Below are positions 7,648 through 10,526 of a stretch of 10,526 nt of DNA, piece after piece (positions within the stretch are counted from its first letter, which is position 1; the number at the start of each line of letters is the position of its first letter). The stretch covers positions 1-10,526 of the forward strand of contig JAVLBA010000077.1 in the NCBI GenBank assembly GCA_031581485.1, read 5' to 3'. The notes beneath the pieces are model-generated. The model saw only the letters and a list, made by a program, of their open reading frames with translations. It was not told the origin of the DNA and searched no databases. This stretch comes from BM506 sp031581485. Lineage in GTDB: Bacteria > Desulfobacterota > Desulfobulbia > Desulfobulbales > SURF-16. The translations under genes were made by a program, and so were the position numbers.

Positions 7648-8511
7648 TCAGGGCGATCCGGAGGTGAGCATGGAGAGCCAGGTCGCCGCAAAGAGCGTGA
7701 CGCTGATAAGACCATTCATGGTGAAAAAACTCATGCTGATATGGGAAAGATCCCTGGGATTGACAATGAGGTGCTGATAAAAGAGGGCCAGGCCGGCGAT
7801 GGCCAGGCCGAGGAAATAAAAGATATTGAGATGGCAGTAGAGCCCGGTGTAGGCAAAGAAGAGAAAGGCCAGGGCGTGAAAGAGAATGGCCAGCCGCAAG
7901 GCCCCTGCCCTGCCGAACCGGGCCGGCATGGAGTGCAGACCGCGGGACTTGTCAAAATCCGCATCCATACAGGCGTAGACCGCATCAAAGCCCGCCACCC
8001 AGAAGAGAACAGCCATGGACAGCATCCAGGGGAATCCCGCCAGGGTGCCCTTGACCGCCACAAAGCCCCCCAGGGGCGAAAAGGCCAGGGCAACCCCAAG
8101 CACCACATGGCAAAACCAGGTGAAGCGCTTGGTGTAGGAATAGAACCAGGTAAGGCCCAGGGCCAGGGGTGAAAGCTGCAGGGTCAGGGTATTGAGCTGG
8201 GCACAGGCCGCGAAAAAAAGGATGGAGGCCAGCAGCACCATGGCCCAGGCCTCCACCTTCTTGATGTCCCCGGCCGGAATGGCCCGGCCGGCAGTCCTGG
8301 GGTTTTCCCGGTCAAAACGGGCATCGATAATGCGGTTAAAACCCATGGCGCTGGTCCTGGCCCCCACCATGGCCAGGACAATCCAGATCAAAACCCGGCC
8401 ATCAGGCAGGCCACCTTCGGCCAGCCAGGCCCCCATGCCGGCAAAGGGCAGGGCAAACACCGTGTGCTTAAACTTGATCATCTCCAGGAATATAACGATT
8501 TTTTTCAGCAT
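7648..8511 (-). CDS. ubiA: UbiA-family membrane prenyltransferase, probably MqnP-type
   Basis: The 287-residue, strongly hydrophobic protein has about eight to nine membrane segments. It carries both Asp-rich motifs of the UbiA superfamily: NRIIDARFD (Asn59, Asp63, Asp67) and YACMDADFD (Tyr179, Asp183, Asp187). These bind Mg2+-polyprenyl diphosphate. The N-terminal MIKFKHTVFALPF is typical of the 4-hydroxybenzoate/MqnP branch. With mqnA and ubiX upstream on the same strand, prenylation of the 1,4-dihydroxy-6-naphthoate skeleton in futalosine-route menaquinone synthesis is the likely job, rather than ubiquinone. That assignment is context inference. The ATG at 8511 has only an A-rich, weak Shine-Dalgarno; ATG 8481 (Met11) would cut into the conserved N terminus. 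A 381-base repeat-filled gap separates it from ubiX, so it may need its own promoter, and I saw no good one. Confidence 0.9.
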   Translation of the reverse strand: MLKKIVIFLEMIKFKHTVFALPFAGMGAWLAEGGLPDGRVLIWIVLAMVGARTSAMGFNRIIDARFDRENPRTAGRAIPAGDIKKVEAWAMVLLASILFFAACAQLNTLTLQLSPLALGLTWFYSYTKRFTWFCHVVLGVALAFSPLGGFVAVKGTLAGFPWMLSMAVLFWVAGFDAVYACMDADFDKSRGLHSMPARFGRAGALRLAILFHALAFLFFAYTGLYCHLNIFYFLGLAIAGLALFYQHLIVNPRDLSHISMSFFTMNGLISVTLFAATWLSMLTSGSP

Positions 8512-8590
8512 TTTTTTGTTTCTGTTGTCTGTTTTCTTCTTAGAATAAAGGCTTCAGCCAAGAGCTCCAGGTTTGCCCCCCACCTCTTCG

Positions 8591-8688
8591 TCACTGCGAG
8601 GAGCGGAGCGACGCGGCAGTCCAGAGGTTTTTATCAGGTGCAAGATGCAAGGCCCAAGGTTCAAGGGGAAGACACGGCAGTCCAGAGG
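8591..8688. repeat. GC-rich palindromic motif with 17-base direct repeat
   Basis: The core at 8591-8620 (ACTGCGAGGAGCGGAGCGAC, then GCGGCAGT) can fold by pairing ACTGC with GCAGT. Its end, ACGCGGCAGTCCAGAGG at 8611-8627, recurs with one mismatch at 8672-8688, 61 bases further on. From memory, GCGAGGAGCG.AGCGACG sequences are a widespread intergenic repeat in many bacterial genomes, including Desulfobacterota; I could not search to confirm that. Confidence 0.6.
8638..8671 (+). repeat. Degenerate heptamer array (NNNCAAG)
   Basis: Four consecutive 7-base units GTGCAAG, ATGCAAG, GCCCAAG, GTTCAAG occupy 8638-8665, followed by a degenerate GGGAAG. The array lies between the two copies of the 17-base direct repeat. 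Confidence 0.55.
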
Positions 8689-8723
8689 CGAAAAGTACCT
8701 GACACAGGGGGAGATCCTTTTTT

Positions 8724-8828
8724 CACCACAGAGGCACAAAGACACAGAGACATTCTTTACAATACCCCCTTGGGGGGTGCAAAGATTTCGAGCCTTTGTA
8801 CTCTCTGTGCCTCTGTGCCTCTGTGTTG
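8724..8828. repeat. 105-base imperfect palindromic element
   Basis: The left arm 8724-8750 is the reverse complement of the right arm 8802-8828 at 24 of 27 positions. Both arms are built from ACAGAGGCAC-like steps. The interior holds a second small hairpin, ACCCCC-TT-GGGGGG at 8764-8776, flanked by CTTT/AAAG. There is no coding capacity, so any mobility would have to be in trans. A shortened second copy begins at 10491. The layout fits a non-autonomous, MITE- or REP-like element; no target-site duplication is evident. Confidence 0.65.
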
Positions 8829-8842
8829 AACAGGAACCTTGC

Positions 8843-8893
8843 GCCTCACTCCTGACGCCTAACACCTCACAACCTCACCACCTCCCCCCTCAC
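8843..8893 (+). repeat. Degenerate C-rich heptamer array (NCCTNAC)
   Basis: Units GCCTCAC, TCCTGAC, GCCTAAC, ACCTCAC, then AACCTCAC, CACCTCC and a CCCCTCAC-like end run without interruption from 8843 to the ubiX stop codon at 8893-8895. The unit length is mostly 7 with one-base drift. Confidence 0.55.
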
Positions 8894-9459
8894 TACTTGG
8901 CATCCTCTATCCCCTGCCAGCGGGGATAGTCCACCTCAAGGCCCAGAGTCTCAGCCACCCGGGAGGCATAGGTGCGGGCCATTTCAAGAAGGGAGTGCGG
9001 ATTCTGGTAAAAGGAGGGCATGGCCGGACAGATGGTGGCGCCGGCATCATGGACAGCGAGCATGTTCTGCAGATGGGTGCGGTTGAAAGGTGTTTCCCGC
9101 ACCGCCAGGACCAGCCGCCGTCTTTCCTTGAGCATCACATCAGCGGCGCGATGGATGAGATTTGTGGAAAGGCCACTGGCAATGGCGGCCAGGGTTCCCA
9201 TGGTACAGGGCACCACGGCCATGGCCTGAAAGCGGGCAGAGCCAGAGGCCATGGGGGCGGTAAATTGTTTAATGCCCCACCAGCGCACCTGGGGAAAATC
9301 CGCCGGCACCATGCCAAGCTCCAGGCCCAGGACCTGCTCCCCTGCCTCGGAAATAATAGCATGGACCTCAACATCGGCTGCCGCCAGGATGGCCAGGAGC
9401 TCCCTGGCATAGAGCATTCCAGAGGCGCCGGTTATCGCCACCACGACCTTATCTTGCAT
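8893..9459 (-). CDS. ubiX: UbiX-type flavin prenyltransferase
   Basis: With the start chosen here the protein has 188 residues, matching the family (189 in E. coli UbiX). UbiX joins a dimethylallyl group to FMN to make the prenyl-FMN cofactor of UbiD-type decarboxylases. Visible signatures are the FMN/phosphate loop TGASGMLYA (10-18), VPCTMGTLAAIASGLSTNLI in mid-protein, KERRRLVLAVRETPF with the conserved basic and Glu residues, and PAMPSFYQNP near the C terminus. ATG 9459 has AAGGGA 6 bases upstream. ATG 9462 is too close to it, and GTG 9477 would add six residues and overlap mqnA by 8 bases. The gene follows mqnA with a 10-base gap, so the two are probably translated from one message. This points to the decarboxylation step of futalosine menaquinone synthesis (MqnM-like role). 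The partner UbiD-like decarboxylase is not in the window. Confidence 0.93.
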   Translation of the reverse strand: MQDKVVVAITGASGMLYARELLAILAAADVEVHAIISEAGEQVLGLELGMVPADFPQVRWWGIKQFTAPMASGSARFQAMAVVPCTMGTLAAIASGLSTNLIHRAADVMLKERRRLVLAVRETPFNRTHLQNMLAVHDAGATICPAMPSFYQNPHSLLEMARTYASRVAETLGLEVDYPRWQGIEDAK

Positions 9460-9469
9460 CATCAATCCC

Positions 9470-10315
9470 TTATTCACAGATTTTCAGAGGGAGAGAGCCG
9501 GGTGCCGCCTCGCCTCTGCTGATCAAAAATTCAAAAAACCTTTCCAGACCTTTCACCTTCTGCGGCCCCAGATCATACTCCATTTTCTGCAGATAGGCAT
9601 GACAGGCCGCCACCTCCATGGGAATGCGGGGGGCCACCAGTTCACAGATCTGCAACAGATCATCCTGGCCCTCCTGCAGGCAGCGCTGCAGCTCCTGGTG
9701 AATCTCCACCACCGTGACCGGATCGCGGCGGCAGAAATCTTCGCGCACGGCCCAGACGGCAAAGACAAAGGGCAGTCCGGTCTGTTGCTGCCACACCTCG
9801 CTGAGATCGAGCTGCACGGGAAAAGCACCCTGTTCATGCAGGCGGAGGGCATCGTCGCCAATGGCAAGGACAGCGGCAAAATCGTCAGCCATGGCCTCCG
9901 GGTCAATGGCCCCCTGCTCATACAGGGGCTGGACCCCATAAAAATCCTCCAGGATAATCTTCACCAGGGCCACCGAGGTCTGCGACTGGGCGGAAAGCAG
10001 GACCTTTTTGCCCTGGAGCCCGGCCACCTCCTCCCGGGCAAAGAGAAAGACCGAACCCACCGGGCCGGTGGCGGAAATGGAAAGCCCCCCCAGAATCTTG
10101 TAGAGCTCGGGATGGGCCCCATATTCATGGGAGGAGATAAAACCCAGGTCAAGCTCGCCCCGGCACAACAGGTCATTGAGCACCGCAGGAGGGGCCGCCG
10201 TCACCTGCCATTCCGGGCGCCAAACTGTGCGCTGCCACACCTCATAGAGGGGGGCGGTATTAATAAAGTTCACCATGCCTATCCTGGCACGTATCTTCTT
10301 CTTTTCCACCCGCAT
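9470..10315 (-). CDS. mqnA: Chorismate dehydratase, first enzyme of futalosine menaquinone pathway
   Basis: The 281-residue protein fits the MqnA fold, a periplasmic-binding-protein-like enzyme without a signal peptide. Signatures are RIGMVNFINTAPLYEVW (11-27), LDLGFISSHEYG, GPVGSVFLF, LSAQSQTSVALVKIIL, AVLAIGDDAL and WQQQTGLPFVFAVWAV. MqnA removes water from chorismate to give 3-[(1-carboxyvinyl)oxy]benzoate, which MqnE then joins to adenosine. MqnA rather than the similar MqnD is supported by the SSHEY and SQTSVALVK blocks. Downstream on the same strand are ubiX and then ubiA. ATG 10315 has AGGAG only 2 bases away; GTG 10309 (codon 3) sits 8 bases from the same AGGAG and may be the real start, shortening the protein by two residues. 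The leader carries a 14-base palindrome and, further up, a large hairpin. Confidence 0.93.
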   Translation of the reverse strand: MRVEKKKIRARIGMVNFINTAPLYEVWQRTVWRPEWQVTAAPPAVLNDLLCRGELDLGFISSHEYGAHPELYKILGGLSISATGPVGSVFLFAREEVAGLQGKKVLLSAQSQTSVALVKIILEDFYGVQPLYEQGAIDPEAMADDFAAVLAIGDDALRLHEQGAFPVQLDLSEVWQQQTGLPFVFAVWAVREDFCRRDPVTVVEIHQELQRCLQEGQDDLLQICELVAPRIPMEVAACHAYLQKMEYDLGPQKVKGLERFFEFLISRGEAAPGSLPLKICE

Positions 10316-10329
10316 CTCTCCTGGTTCTG

Positions 10330-10343
10330 GCCCCTTAAGGGGC
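10330..10343. promoter_or_regulatory. 14-base perfect palindrome in the mqnA leader
   Basis: GCCCCTTAAGGGGC is self-complementary and lies 15 bases upstream of the mqnA ATG. It could be an operator for a dimeric regulator or a short hairpin that affects ribosome access to the adjacent AGGAG. No second copy is seen in the window. Confidence 0.4.
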
Positions 10344-10396
10344 GCTTGAAAAGCCTAGCCACCAACGACAAGGCGCGGCAAAAAGGGGCGAAGAAA

Positions 10397-10439
10397 CAGC
10401 CCGAAATATTGCCAAGGGCCGGGGTTTGGCAACGGGCTG
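10397..10439 (-). terminator. GC-rich hairpin upstream of mqnA, possible minus-strand terminator
   Basis: CAGCCCG (10397-10403) and TTGCCAA (10409-10415) pair with TTGGCAA (10426-10432) and CGGGCTG (10433-10439). That gives 14 base pairs with a 5-base bulge on one side and a 10-base loop. On the minus strand the stem is followed by TTTCTT and, 6 bases later, TTTTT. It could end a minus-strand gene lying right of the window, or act as a leader structure for mqnA. The plus strand has no T tract after the stem. Confidence 0.45.
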
Positions 10440-10482
10440 CTAGTGCAGTGTGTCACTTAAAGTTTCGTATATTTATGCAACT

Positions 10483-10526
10483 ATGCCTTTAACCACAAAG
10501 GCATTCTTTTTAATACCCCCTTGAGG
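10483..10526 (+). repeat. Second, shortened copy of the palindromic element, with hairpin
   Basis: ATGCCTTT (10483-10490) and AAAGGCAT (10497-10504) form a perfect 8-base stem with a 6-base loop, followed by TCTTTTT, which also looks like a plus-strand terminator. From 10502 to the window end, 22 of 25 bases match 8751-8775 of the element near ubiX. The 5' portion, ACCACA then AGGCA, also matches, with about 18 bases missing. The window cuts the element, so its right arm is not visible. Confidence 0.55.

Larger units (their letters stand above)
8512..8892. other. Repeat-filled intergenic region between ubiX and ubiA
   Basis: No credible gene lies here. Short open frames cross it, but their translations are low-complexity read-outs of repeats (for example SLRGAERRGSP). 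From left to right it holds the A/T-rich ubiA upstream region, a GC-rich palindromic motif (8591-8627), a heptamer array (8638-8671), a partial second copy of the motif end (8672-8688), the 105-base palindrome (8724-8828), and a C-rich heptamer array that stops exactly at the ubiX stop codon. The components are listed separately. Confidence 0.75.

Noticed and set aside
8638..8893. CRISPR array
   Set aside because: The repeated units are 7 bases long without spacers of regular length, and there are no cas genes.
8464..8929. Overlapping small frames on both strands with Arg/Ser-rich translations
   Set aside because: They are read-outs of the repeat block and have no ribosome-binding sites or conserved domains.
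10440..10482. Insertion-sequence end (TAGTGCAGTGTGTCAC and the AT-rich stretch after it)
   Set aside because: It looks like the edge of a mobile element, but there is no inverted partner or transposase in the window and I cannot tie it to a known family.

Overview
The window reads as chromosomal DNA from a Gram-negative, anaerobic bacterium of the Desulfobacterota. A Desulfobulbales-type sulfur-cycle organism is my best guess. The reasons are a Tol-system end with a lipoprotein-type YbgF/CpoB, menaquinone synthesis by the futalosine route (MqnA with UbiX and UbiA homologues), PEP synthase, a glycogen-type phosphoglucomutase and an orphan CheV. The taxonomic guess is inference from gene content and general protein character; no search was run.

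Layout from left to right. Positions 1-597 are the 3' end of tolB, followed at once by a CpoB/YbgF-like outer-membrane lipoprotein (646-1695, +). This pair serves envelope integrity and division. It ends at a strong bidirectional terminator (1768-1820), shared with ppsA (PEP synthase, 1842-4286, -), which reads toward it. ppsA has a near-consensus sigma-70 promoter at 4356-4384. A 510-base divergent intergenic region follows, holding that promoter, a weaker candidate promoter and a long leader for pgm (4797-6521, +). PpsA (pyruvate to PEP) and Pgm (glucose-6-P/glucose-1-P) together fit gluconeogenesis and glycogen or polysaccharide synthesis. pgm meets cheV (6518-7513, -) tail to tail with overlapping stop codons. 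Upstream of cheV on the minus strand are ubiA (7648-8511), ubiX (8893-9459) and mqnA (9470-10315), a menaquinone-biosynthesis set.

The least ordinary DNA is non-coding. Between ubiX and ubiA, 380 bases separate two genes of one pathway. They hold a GC-rich palindromic motif with a 17-base direct repeat, two degenerate heptamer arrays and an imperfect 105-base palindrome with 27-base arms. A second, shortened copy of that palindromic element begins at about 10491 and runs off the window. The mqnA leader carries a 14-base perfect palindrome and a large GC-rich hairpin (10397-10439).

The protein-coding content is housekeeping, and I do not see a new defence, mobile or biosynthetic system. The repeats, the upstream structures near mqnA, and the absence of pal between tolB and cpoB are the points that merit checking.
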